Positions 33,382-44,600 of a stretch of 64,000 nucleotides of DNA are shown here, in pieces; positions within the stretch are counted from its first letter, which is position 1; every line of letters begins with the position of its first letter. The DNA comes from Chamaecyparis obtusa. Taxonomy: Eukaryota > Streptophyta > Pinopsida > Cupressales > Cupressaceae. The notes under the pieces were generated by a model. The model saw only the letters and a program-made list of their open reading frames with translations. It was not told the DNA's origin and did not search any database. The stretch spans positions 3,241,501-3,305,500 of the forward strand of contig BSBK01000970.1 in NCBI GenBank assembly GCA_027943335.1. Direction: 5' to 3'. The position numbers were made by a program, and so were the translations under genes.

Positions 33382-33898
33382 CATCATTCAAGTCTGTAAA
33401 TCTTAATTCTATGAATCAATCTTTCCTCAGTAATCAAGACAACAACCACGTCTAGTTATTGATTCATCTAAAGTCCTCATCGCTTGGGGCAAATCTATCA
33501 TCTCTTGGGGCATATCAGATTCATCTATTATCCGAATCTATCTTGTAAACTGTATCAGCTTTTCGTAACTATCGGTTCATTAGTGTGATTTCCTTGGTTC
33601 TTCGTAACTGATGGGTTCAGGATGTGATACCAATATGATTCATACAAGGACATTGAGGTCTGGAATCGGTCACTCACTTCTTCGCAATCATAAGGTTTAG
33701 AATCAGGCATTTTGGCACTTTTTCGTAATCACCGGTTCATTGTTGATATAGCTAGCATCATCTCGATTCCTGGTCATTCTGGACCTGGGTCGATATCTTT
33801 CAATCTTTAATCTTTCAAATCAATTTCATACGTCTATCAAAACACAGACTATTCTTTGAACCACTGCGCTTTGCGTAGTGATTCAAAGAGGGGCAAAA
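33382..33898 (+). mobile_element. Element B: 3' noncoding region, last part, with polypurine tract
   Basis: This is noncoding DNA ending in the polypurine tract at 33,880-33,898 (attcaaagaggggcaaaa), which abuts the LTR start. The style matches the C 3' end (gtcaaagaggggcaaa before 47,909). It contains four imperfect copies of a segment with ttcgtaa.t..(c/g)ggttca between 33,550 and 33,745. Confidence 0.7.
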
Positions 33899-34079
33899 TG
33901 TAATACCCCAAAAATGGGCTATAGGTTCATTAACCTCCTACATCTTCAATTCGAATGAAATCGACATCGAAGTCCTAACCTAAGGCACATCTGCACATTA
34001 TCAAAATCCTAATTGATTTTATTATAAATTCTGCATCAGAGAATATTCCTATTTATTCTAATTATCTTTAATTTAATTA

Positions 34080-34641
34080 TTATTTGGCGATGAATCCTAT
34101 TTATCCTAAAGTTTGATTAATTGAATATTCTGAATATTTAATTAATTAGATTAATACTGCCACTTAGTTATTTAATTAGATTTAATTCTATTTATTCCTA
34201 ATTAATATTGTTTTATTTGACAATAAATCAAATTTGCTAAAAATAATCAGTTGAATTCTTATTTAATTGATTAAATTAAATTGTCAAATTTAATAATATA
34301 GTTTTGGAATAAAATTTGATTAAAATAATTGATTAACCCATAAATCAATTATTTTAAATATTATTTGGCGATAAATCATATTTATTCTAAAGTTGATTAA
34401 TTGAATATGATGAATATTTAATTAATTAATTTAATTCTGCCACTTAATTATTTAATTAGATTTAATTCTATTTATTCCTAATTATATTATTTAATTTTGA
34501 CAATAAATCAAATCTCCTACAAATAATTGATTAAATATTTATTTAATTGATTAAATCCAAATAGTCAATATTTAATAATATAGTTTTGAATAAAAGTTTG
34601 ATTAAAATAATTGATTAACCCACAAATCAGTTATTTTTAAA
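34080..34641 (+). repeat. 281-bp tandem duplication in the B LTR
   Basis: Two copies start ttatttggcg at 34,080 and 34,361. They diverge by many substitutions and small indels but share a colinear series of landmarks (tgccactta, gacaataaatcaaat, gattaaaataattgattaaccca). Confidence 0.9.
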
Positions 34642-34890
34642 TTTAAAATCAGTTTAAGTTGAAGATAAATCACTTTATTTATTTAATTAATTCATGATTA
34701 TTTGTGCACATTCAAAGAGCAGTTAAACTTTAAATCAAAAAATCAATTCAAGTTATCTTTTCAAAACTCAACATCTATTTTGAGTTCAAAGTTGATCTAA
34801 ACTTCTGATTTAAGTTAAAAAGTTGTTCTTGCATGATTTTGCATGATTTTATGAGTTATCTATTTCTAATTTTCTTGTTAACTCAAAAAT

Positions 34891-34895
34891 CAACC
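34891..34895 (+). repeat. Target site duplication of C, left copy
   Basis: CAACC immediately precedes the C 5' LTR and is repeated at 48,842-48,846 immediately after the 3' LTR. Five bases is the usual size for Ty3/gypsy elements. Confidence 0.95.
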
Positions 34896-35833
34896 TGTAT
34901 GCACCCTAAAATGGTCGCCTAGACTTTGGGCCCCCATTCAGCAATTTATCAAATCCCTGAATCAATATTTTCAAAAATCAACATTTTTCAAATATATCAA
35001 TTTTCCTTGATCAAATCCTATTTTATCATTTTCGATTATTTGCCTTGGGCTAACCATTTTATCCTAAATATTTATTTATTTAAAAGGAATTTCCTCCCTT
35101 TTTAATAAATAAAAAAAGCCCCCGCCTTTCCTCTTATCCTAAGTTGCACAAATAAAGCATTATTCTTATTTTATAAAAAGAAGAAAAGCATTTTTTGTCT
35201 CATATGGGTACAAAAGTCAACTCGTATTTTCTCATTGGAGGATATTTGTGCACATGGATTGCTCCTCTTTGATGCTCCACCCTTGATTAAATCTTTTTCC
35301 TCTTAATCTCCATGGTCCATTCCTTTTCAATTCCTTTAAAAGGAGAGCTCTCTTCTCATTCTTAGATCCATCTTTTTTATGCTAACCTTATGCTGCAGGA
35401 TTTCTTGGAGACTTTGGAGCTTTTGGAGATAATTCTTGCATTCTAGTTTCATTATTGCATCATAGCTTTCATGGCATCTAGCTTAGTTTCTTTTATGCTT
35501 TAGATTAGCTCACATAGTTTAATTAGCAAGGGTTTGTAATACTTTCTTTTCATAGCTTAGCTTGCATCCTCATTCTTAGTATAGCTTGCATTGCATTCCA
35601 TTTCCATTGTTGATTCTTGAGGATATTGGAATTCTTTCCCTTGTCTCATTGAATCTCCCATTGTGTGGTTTACTAGCAAGGTTGCATGCTTCAATAGCTC
35701 TAGCTGAGAGCAATATTTCAAACAATCTTGTGACTCCATGCCTAGGGAGCTCTAGGTTGCTTTCTCAAGGTTTCCCATTCATAGATTCCCTTGGAAGTAA
35801 TGACTTAGAGAAGTGCACTATTTAGTGTTTACA
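34896..35833 (+). mobile_element. Element C 5' LTR
   Basis: 938 bp, from TGTATGCACCC to …TGTTTACA. By eye it differs from the 3' LTR (47,909-48,841) by about 34 substitutions and a 5-bp indel, roughly 3.6 percent. A weak TATA-like TTTAAAAGG lies at 35,335-35,343. The short ORFs within it are the same in both LTRs and are not genes. Confidence 0.97.
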
Positions 35834-35858
35834 TTTTTTGCGCCCATCGTGGGGCTTT
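35834..35858 (+). promoter_or_regulatory. Element C primer binding site
   Basis: TTGCGCCCATCGTGGGGC directly follows the LTR end. It is the counterpart of TGGCGCCCACCGTGGGGC in A, with a mismatch at the TGG start. Confidence 0.7.
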
Positions 35859-38073
35859 GAGCCTTATTCTCTTCATTTTTATCAAGTTTTATATATTTTC
35901 AGCATCACTTTTTCATCAATTTTGCACAAACAGGAGAAACGCCGCTTACGAGAAATCTGACGACGCCTGTGCACATTCTATTCATGCCTGTGCACATTCT
36001 GTTCACGCCTGTGCACATTTTGTTCACACCTGTGCACATTCTATTCACGCCTATGCACATTTTTATCACGCCTATACACATTTTGATGTCGCCTAGTATT
36101 TTCTATTTAATTTTGCTATTAGATTATTAAATTATTTCCAGATTTGCTAGTTTGCTTTCTATTTTCAATTTTCCTACTTTCAGATTTCTGATTTGCTATT
36201 GTAAAACAGAGGCTTATTTGCATATTATTATTGATTTTTATGTGCTAACTCATTGTGGGACTAACAAGTTGTGCTTGTAGGTGCTCTCATTGGTTGCTTA
36301 TTTTCTTAAAAATAATGCATGTCAAAGCTTCAAAGGCAAAAGGGCTACTAATTGTGTTTTGCAGGGCTGCCCAATGCCTAAAAACAAACAAGTGCTGGTT
36401 TCTTTACTTTTCTTTTAAGTGTGGCATATACTAGTTGTTTCATTTATTAGGCACTTAATATCTTGTTGTAGGAATCTTTGGGTGGTAGGAGAAGTATGCT
36501 CTTCACCCTTGTGGTGAACCAGAGAATCTTGACCCATCTTTAGATTTTGAAAGTAAGAGGGTAATTGAACCTTTGCTTGGTGTGTTTGGGAGATATTTTT
36601 GAGCTAGGAGATTATGCTCTTCACCCTTGAGGTGAAATAGAAATCTTGACACTCAAAAATTGATCCACTCTTTGTTTAGTTTTAGAATCCTTTAGCGGGC
36701 CTACTCTTGAGCAATCAAGAGGAACAACCCAAGTGGGAACAAGCTTTTCATTGGCTATTCCAACCCACTATAAACTCAAGGCTATCAAGGACACAAAACC
36801 TTGGTAGACGTAGTACTTGTCTTCGCTTGATGTGAGTACTTGTGGGATTGTGACCATGAGGAAAGTGTTGAGCAAGAATGCTTAAGGTACTCTTGTGGCC
36901 ACGAGGTCTGTTACTTGCCACAAGGTAAGGAGTCCCTTTGGGGAGCAAGAGGGGTATTATGAATGGAAGCCCTTATTAAGAACCATAGATAGAAGCCACC
37001 CTATTTTGTCGCTTAGCTTCTTGGTGCAAGGATTGATCCAAGTGGAATAACCCGGATCACCCCAAGATTACCCACCATCTATGTTCCTTTGGTTGTGTCA
37101 TTGGCACTTCCATGACAAAACCAATATCTATTGTGGGCAACCACTTTGTGTGAGGTAATGGGACATCAAGTGTGGGCCAAGTTGTTAAGTATTGAGCCAT
37201 TGAATTTTTAGGCTAGTAAGTGCTTGAAGTGTTCTCACTGTGATCTACCCATGTAAACGTTCTCAAACATCAAACATCATGGTAGCATTCATAGGATTTT
37301 ATTGCTTTGATATCACAAATTGCTTGTCTTGGCAAGGTTGCTTTTGCCCTTGTGCAAGTGTTTTATGAAATGTTTGATCACCTACTGTTTGCAAACCTAT
37401 CTATTTATTGCTGTCACTGAGCTTGAAACTAAAAAATCCAACCTTCAAATTGAAATTTTGAACAAACTGCCCTTAAAACTAAGATTTTTAGTACTCATTG
37501 GTCAAGAGTCGCACTGCTTGCCTGGAAATTGTCGCACAGAGTCTTTTTGCTACTAGTCTGGTTTATGCAATTTTTAGTCTTTCCTTAGTCGACCAGATTT
37601 TAGAAGGTGACTTACTTTGCTGCTAGAAACCTGTTTGTACCTTGGGTTCCTGATTTTAGGCCCCTTGAATTAGTGTTCTCTAATTTTACAAAGTAGTCTT
37701 GTTTAACATTGATAAGTTAGGAATTATCCTTGTTGAAAAAGTACACCTTTAGATTCTTTGGTAACACACTTGGAGAGTTTTAGTACTCTTTTGTCCAATT
37801 CACTTCCATCAAAATTCAATTTCAATTATATATTTGGTTAAATCCATTTTCTTGGCCCATATGTGTTAGGATACTCATCCTTTTATTATGCACCTCTGTG
37901 GCAGGATTGGTTTACACCTTTTGTAGCTTTCTATCTTACCATTTCTTTTTGGACAATTGAACACTTTCACTATCCTTGTTTGGTACTGACATTTCATAAG
38001 GTCATCTTATCACCAAGGGTCTTTTCCTTTCATGTCGGTTACGACAAGGTACCAAGTTAGTCAAGGAAAATGA
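35859..38073 (+). mobile_element. Element C leader
   Basis: This is a long noncoding leader. At 35,961-36,092 there are about six tandem units of 21 bp (consensus cgcctgtgcacattctattca), just downstream of the primer site. Near 36,494 and 36,613 the segment atgctcttcacccttg(t/a)ggtgaa occurs twice and contains the inverted repeat ttcacc/ggtgaa. The ORF across the 21-bp units is a product of the repeat. Nothing else is recognisable. Confidence 0.65.
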
Positions 38074-40646
38074 CCTCAAGTTGTCTTTCAACAATTACTC
38101 TTAGTCCAAACTCATCAGAAGCGAAAGGGAAAGAAACCCATCTTTGATCAATCACCTAGGAGCAAGTTTGAGGCTTGGTTTGACCCAAAGAGAAATCCTA
38201 GTGAGTTGAGTAGCTCTTTACCATCTTCTCAATCAAATATGGACATGAGCTACACTTTAACTAGGAGACAAAGAGAAGCAATGGATCAAACTCTTGATGA
38301 CATTTTCCAAAGACATAGGGATAACATGTTGTTTGGTGATGACAACCAACCTGAATCACCCCCTATTAACTCAAGATATCTAGATGCCCATCAAAGAGTT
38401 GAAAGACACTATACACAAGCTCACCAAGATGCACAGTCACAACATGAAGACCAAAACAATGAATCTGGTGACGCTCATGTGAATGTTGCATTAACCAATG
38501 ACTTGTTCAAACACTCAAGGTCCAACTCTCCACTCAAAACAACCTCAAGATATGTTAATGAAAGGCTTAAAATAATTAAGCATGAAAAGAAAGCCTTCTT
38601 GGATGAACAAGCCACTAAAAAAGAAAGGTTTAGACACCTAGAGGAAGAGCAACAAGCCTTGTTGGAATTAAGAAGAAAATCATTCCAAGAGGAACAAGAT
38701 AGATTGTTAGCTCAACAACTTAACAACCAATTCAACAATGGGGGTACAAACAGTGGAAACAACTCTCCACCCTCTACTCCCTCAAGAACCCCAAGAAGTA
38801 GAAGGTGGTCAAGGACCCCTTCAAGATCTCCTAGTCCTAGATGAAGAAGGATTCCACAACATAGGAGATGAACACCTCCTAAGAACTCAAGAAAACCCTC
38901 CCAACGAGCTCATCATGGCTCTCAACATGGAGGAACTAGTACAAGTTTTGATGATCAAGATTTTATGATAATGCAACAAGAGCCACTATTCCAAAAATAT
39001 GTGGAGAAGTACCTTGATCAAAACAAAGATAGGTTCCTAGAGAGTCTGATTAACAAGGGTGCTAGAGTCCCTTACAACTTTGATGTGGATAGGAGGATCA
39101 AGAAACAAGGACCCTCTCAAGAAGAGGAAATCAAGCAACTCAAACGAATGATGGAAAAGGTGTTGGCACCTAAAAGTTCCTTTTCACTTGATTCTATTTT
39201 TCACAATCCTTTTAACAAAAGTGTGACTATGACGGGTTTCCTAGGAAAGTTGAAATTCCCCAATACGACAAGTATGATGGCAATGGTGACCCACATGATC
39301 ATGTGCGTCAGTTTTACACCATGAGTTTTGAGTTCCACCAAGATGACTCTTACCTTATGAGATTATTTCCAAGGAGCCTCAAGGGCCAAGCCATGGAGTG
39401 GTTTACCAACATAACCCCTCCCATCAAAACTTTCAAAGAACTTGTCCACAGATTCATTCAAAATTTTGCATACAACTTATCAAGATTAGTCACTATGTTG
39501 GACTTATGCAATTTGAAACAAAACCAAGGGGAATCCTTTGTGACCTTCTTGCAAAAGTGGAGATGATTGTGCTCCCGCTATTCTAGGACTATTCCTGAGC
39601 ACGAAAGGATTGACATCATTGTTAGTAATTTGGTGCCTGAAATGCGTTATGAGGTTCAAAAAATGGTCTTTGATTCCTTCGATACTATGGTTGAGATAGC
39701 ATGTTGAATAGAGGATGTCTTAAAAGAACAAGGCATTTTGAACAAACATAGCAATAACAACAACGGTCAAAATCCTAACAATGCCAATAAGGATAAAGGC
39801 AAGCACTCACACTGGAACAAGAATAAGCAAGTAGTCAACGACAGAGTTGTGGACTCTTTCCAACCCAAGGATCAAGGAGTCCTACATTTGTCTAGTGCAG
39901 TCCAAGCTATGAAGCTCAATAAATCCTCCAACCAACAAGAGAATAAACCTAAGTATCAAGAAAAGCCCAAGAAAAAGTTGAGACAGTTTTCTAAACTGGG
40001 TGACTCCTATGCGGATGTTTTCAAGACCCTTATTGCCAATAATCTTGCACAAACACAAGATCCAGAAAACTTTCACATACTTGATGTTAAGCCACATTAG
40101 TGGAATGAAAAAGCTTTTTGCAAGTACCACAATGGCATTGGACATGACATTGAACATTGCTGGAAGCTTAAGCACCTCATTCAGGATCTTATTAAAAGTG
40201 GTAAACTTCAGATTGATGGGTTGAATACAAATGCAGACTACAAGGCATTCAAGGAGCCTTTGCCCAAATATGAAAAGGGGGAAACCTCTCAACCCAAGAA
40301 TGGCAAAGCTTTGATCAACTATACCTACATAGGTGCAAAAAATGTGGTTAATATGCTTGAGATTGTTGAGGAAAATGTCAACATGATGCGAAACAAAGAT
40401 TCTTATAGTCATGATGTGGGCTCTCCTCCTATATTTGACAAAGAACCCATGGTGGTGCTTAGGGGTCCTCACTCTCAAAGGTCATCCCAAGCTCTGAACG
40501 TTGTCACCAGAAGCCAAGGTCAAGGTCCTCTGGTTATTAGAGGTCCTAATTCCAACCAGTCTAGCAAACCCAAGCAAGTGACATCCAAGAATGTCACCAC
40601 CAAGTCAGCAGTCAATCCTGAAATGAGCTACAATCTTGTTGACTAG
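38074..40646 (+). pseudogene. Element C: gag
   Basis: The frame is open from 38,074 (after a TGA), with the first internal ATG candidates at 38,206 and 38,239. The N-terminal part is a charged helical region (E/Q/K-rich, 38,560-38,720) with an R/S/P-rich tail (38,780-38,840). TGA codons at 38,842 and 38,866 interrupt it. A frame change near 39,235 precedes the capsid-like block (Y-D-K-Y-D-G-N-G-D-P-H-D-H, then M-E-W-F-T). The zinc-binding block at 40,110-40,190 is C-K-Y-H-N-G-I-G-H-D-I-E-H-C, with all ligands present, unlike B. Other stops are at 39,564, 39,705 and 40,098. It is the same family as B gag but clearly diverged. Confidence 0.85.
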
Positions 40647-41552
40647 TTAGAAAGAACACCAGCTCAAATCTCAATTTTTGAACTCCTAGAATTGTCTCCA
40701 AGACATAAGCATGTCCTTGAGGATGCTTTGCATATAGCCAATGTTCCTAACAACATAGACATTGACGAATTCCAAAATATGGTTAACCACCTTGCCAGCC
40801 CTCACTACCTCACATTCTTAGAAGAAGATGACAAAGCCTTGAGCCATCCACATAATCTTGCCCTTCATATCGAAGTCATGATCCACAAGACCCATGGTAG
40901 GCATGTGTTGATTGATGGGGGTGCTGGGCTCAATATTTGTTCCTTGAGTTTGTTGAAAATATTGGGTTGCTCTAAGCAAGTTATTGATACTCGTAAGAGA
41001 ATCACCATTAAAGCCTATGATGAGGCAGAGAGAAGCTCCAAAGGCTTGTTCATCCTTCCTATCAGGATTGGCCCCATTGAAAAGGATATTTTATTCCAAA
41101 TTGTTGATGTTGGTCCTTTAGCCTATAATATCCTGCTTGGTAGACCATGGATCCATGACATGCAAGCAATGTCATCCACCTACCACCAATGTGTCAAGTT
41201 CCCCTATAATGGAGTAGAAGTTTGTATACCTAGAGATAGCACATTATCTATTAATGCAATTTCAGCAGGGACTCATGTTCCTCTCAATAGGGAAGCTAAG
41301 GATTTTGATGCCACTTTAGCACAATGTCAAAATAAGTTTAAGGCCATAGACCTTGGTATGGGGGGTTATCAGATTGACTCCTTCACAAAAATGCCAGTCT
41401 CACCTAGGTCCTATGGTAAACCTTCACAAGAGATGTGTCCCTCATCTTTAGCAATGACTCTATTTGGTACATTTGTAGAGTCCTCAATTCCCATACAAGA
41501 TGAAAAAGAAGAGGTAGCTATTAGAGATTGGATTTACAAGGAGGAAAAATAA
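40647..41552 (+). pseudogene. Element C: aspartic protease region
   Basis: L-I-D-G-G-A-G-L-N-I lies near 40,910-40,940 and P-L-A-Y-N-I-L-L-G-R-P-W near 41,116-41,150. The region is open across the whole protease, the best preserved part of C. It aligns residue for residue with B, including the D-G-G-A active site. Confidence 0.88.
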
Positions 41553-42734
41553 AAGCATAATGAAAATTTCTCCCCATCTCCTAAATCTTATAGGAGCGGA
41601 TACACTTTGGTCAAAAATATGGGCTACCCAGGTCATGGTCCTCTCAGTCACAGATTAGATGCTAAGGCTGAACCACTCAACCATGCTCTCTTTGGCCACA
41701 AATCTAAGACAACGGTTGGCCTAGGTTTTGAAGGTCAGAATAAGAAAACCACTCCTATCCTTGCTATGACGGATAGTGATGATGAATATAGCTACGTTCC
41801 CAATTTGAAAAATCAACAAGATAGGTGTGAAGATTGGGTCCCTTCCACCAATCTCCTTTGGGGAGATTTAGATGCTCCAGTTATCAATCCAACAGTTTCA
41901 GACCTAGAACAAGAACAATCCACTATTGAAGATCATGTTGAGGATCCCATTCAAGAACATCAGTACACAAATGGCATTCAAGAAGGCATTACCCTTGGTG
42001 ACATCAAAGCCTCTACCTCAAGGCCTAAAAAACATGCTTGGTGTAAACATCCCTGTCGGGATTCAGATACAGACTCACATGAGTATGAGTGGGAGACTCT
42101 TTCTGAATGTTCTACAATTGACATGGACATTGATGTTGTCCATACATATAGTTTCCAACTTGAGGTAGCTAACAAGTCTAGTGTAGGATTAGAGGATTGG
42201 AATCCACAAGTTGCTTTAGTGGATGATGCTTCACTTGGTAGGATAAGTCCTAATTTGGGTACCTTAGAGGGATACTCAACGAATCCTAACTTTACAATCA
42301 CCAGAGATGATACCATTCGCATACACAACATTGAACTAGTCATTGACCTACCCCTTGCCAATCCTCACTTAATTGATTGGTCTCAGCACTATCAAGAGCC
42401 TCAGATCCTAACTTTTCAAAATGACTATGAGATAGCCTGTTACCTAAATGCTCATGAACTTGTAGTCTCTTCCACCAACAAACCAAATACAAGCATGACA
42501 GAACCAGATATCAAGTACCTTAGTCACAAAATGAAAAGAAAAGAAAAAAAGAATAAGAGTTCTGATGGTGAAAACCACTATGTGGTTGTGTCAGAACCTT
42601 AAAGAGTAAAAATAAAAGACATATCTGAGGGTGAAAACCTCTCTGAGGCACCTAAGGATGAGGTGCTTGATCATCTCCCAAGCTACTTTTAGGATAGATC
42701 TTCAGTACTTGTTGAGCCTACATAGCTAGTTAAT
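41553..42734 (+). pseudogene. Element C: protease-RT linker with G-patch-like motif
   Basis: At 41,590-41,740 lie S-G-Y-T-L-V-K-N-M-G-Y, G-H-G-P-L and T-T-V-G-L-G-F, the same layout as in B. The linker then has an acidic stretch, a lysine-rich block (42,525-42,565), V-V-S-E-P and a TAA at 42,600. Stops also lie at 42,690 and 42,723. Conservation of this order between two diverged elements argues that the segment was part of the functional polyprotein. Confidence 0.65.
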
Positions 42735-43590
42735 TTGAATACACCGGATGCTCCACAAATTGTGCATTTAGCTCAATCTCTATCAACACAGGAAAAAGAA
42801 GCATATACCAAGTTCCTACAAACTAAGAAGATCAATTTTTCTTGGACTTATTCAGACATGCCAGGATTGGACACTAGTCTCATTATGCATCGCTTGTCCA
42901 TAGCTCCAGGTATCAAACCAATAAAATAGAAATTGAGGAAAATGCATCCTCACGTAGCTCTTCTTGTCAAAGCTGAATTAGAAAAAATCCTCAGTGCAAG
43001 ATTTATAAGAGCCATTGATTATGCCGAATGGATATCCAATATTGTACCAGTTTCAAAACATGACAAATCCATTCACATCTACATAGATTTTAGAGATCTT
43101 AATAAAGCATGCCCAAAGGATGATTTTCCACTCCCAAACATAGACATGATAGTGGACATGACTGCGGGTTATGAGATCTATTCTTTGATGGATGGTTTTT
43201 CTGGGTATAATCAAATCAAAATAACTCTTGAAGACTAGGAAAAGATAGCTTTCACTTGTGCATGGGGAACCTATTGCTGGAATGTCATGTCATTTGGATT
43301 AAAAAATGCATAAGAATATGGCAGATTATGTGGATGACACCTTGGCAAAATCTAAAAAAAGGGATACACACCTAGGTGATTTGGAAGTAATTCTAGATCG
43401 TATGGAATAGTTTCAATTGAGATTAAATCCCAAAAGGTGTGCATTTGGGGTCACCTCTGGAAAACTCCTAGGATTTATCATTTCAGTTAAAGGAATAGAG
43501 GTGGACCCAGAAAAAGTTCAAGAAATAATGGATATGTCACCTCCCAAAAACATCAGTCAAATGAGGAGTCTTCAAGGACACCTTCAATCT
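42735..43590 (+). pseudogene. Element C: reverse transcriptase with 50-bp deletion
   Basis: K-M-H-P-H-V, D-F-R-D-L-N-K-A-C-P-K-D and F-S-G-Y-N-Q-I are present, and Y-V-D-D survives at about 43,327-43,338. Compared with B, about 50 bp are missing at 43,306-43,311, between the F-G-L-K-N block and the catalytic block. The break sits at an ATGCA and shifts the frame. Stops lie at 42,927, 43,236 and 43,408. This RT cannot function. Confidence 0.88.
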
Positions 43591-44600
43591 ATAAGGAGGT
43601 TTATTTCACAACTGGCTGATAGAGCTCAACCCTTTAACAAGACTTTACACAAAGGGGTTAAATGTGTCTGGAATGAAGATTGTCAGCAAAGCATGGACCA
43701 AATCAAGCAATATTTGGCCAATCCTCCAATCTTAATGCCTCCTATCCTAGGAAAACCACTCATATTGTATGTGTCAGAAATAGAATCTTCTCTGGGGGCA
43801 TTATTGGCTCAACTTGATGATACTGGAAAAGAAAGAGCTATCTATTACATTAGTCGTACTCTTGTGTCATATGAGGTCAACTACACTAGTATTGAAAAAT
43901 CTTACCTAGCGATGGTGTTTGCTTCCCAAATGTTGTGACATTACATGCTTGCACATACAATACACCTCATTGCAAAAATTGATCCTCTCAAATATTTGCT
44001 TGGTAAGGCTGCCCTCACAGGTAGACTTGCTAAGTGGATGATGATCTCATCAGAATTTGACATAGAGTATGTTGAGCGTAAGGCTATAAAAGGACAAGCC
44101 ATTGTAGACCAATTGGTTGATTTCCCAATTCGAGATAAAACGCCCATTCAAGTTGAATTTCCAGATGAGCACATAATGTACATGACTACAAGAACATGGA
44201 AGATGTTCTTTGATGGCTCTTTCATGCAAAATGGTTCAGGTGCAGGAGTGTTGTTTGTTTCACCTCATGGGTACACAATTCCAAAGTCTTACAAACTATT
44301 GTTCCCATGCACAAATATCATTGTTGAGTATGAGGCCTTGACAAATGGACTAAAAATGGCTATAGAGTGGGGAATCACATAGCTACATATTTATGGGGAT
44401 TTGCAATTGATAGTCAACCAAGTTAATGAAGAATATCAAACAAAAGATGAAAAACTGGTACCCTACAAGAAAATGGTTGATTCATTGCGATGATACTTCA
44501 CATTTGTTACATTTCAACAAATCCCTAGGGTAGAGAATAAAGCAGCGGACACTATGGCTACATTAGCTTCACCACTTTAGCTAGAACAACATGATTCCAA
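43591..44600 (+). pseudogene. Element C: RNase H plus archaeal-type RNase H
   Basis: The first RNase H reads L-Y-V-S-E-I-E-S-S-L-G-A, with the degenerate aspartate typical of this group, and R-A-I-Y-Y-I-S-R-T-L. The archaeal-type domain (44,195-44,570) has F-F-D-G-S-F-M-Q-N-G-S-G, V-E-Y-E-A-L and Y-G-D-L-Q-L-I. Stops are TGA 43,936, TAG 44,380, TGA 44,491 and TAG near 44,578. Confidence 0.86.

Larger units (their letters stand above)
33899..34895 (+). mobile_element. Element B 3' LTR, left part
   Basis: The LTR starts TGTAATACCCC and is homologous to the A LTR. It includes a 281-bp tandem duplication (34,080-34,641) absent from A. It is interrupted by C: 34,891-34,895 is the CAACC target copy, and the LTR resumes at 48,847. 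Confidence 0.92.

Noticed and set aside
35586..35825. 79-codon ORF, repeated at 48,618-48,833
   Set aside because: It lies in both LTRs of C, and the recurrence is due to LTR identity.
35857..36096. ORF with a repeated H-A-C-A-H-S heptapeptide
   Set aside because: It arises from the 21-bp tandem units in the leader; no partner in A or B.
39882..40478. 198-codon minus-strand ORF
   Set aside because: Antisense shadow of C gag, which has domain support on the plus strand.
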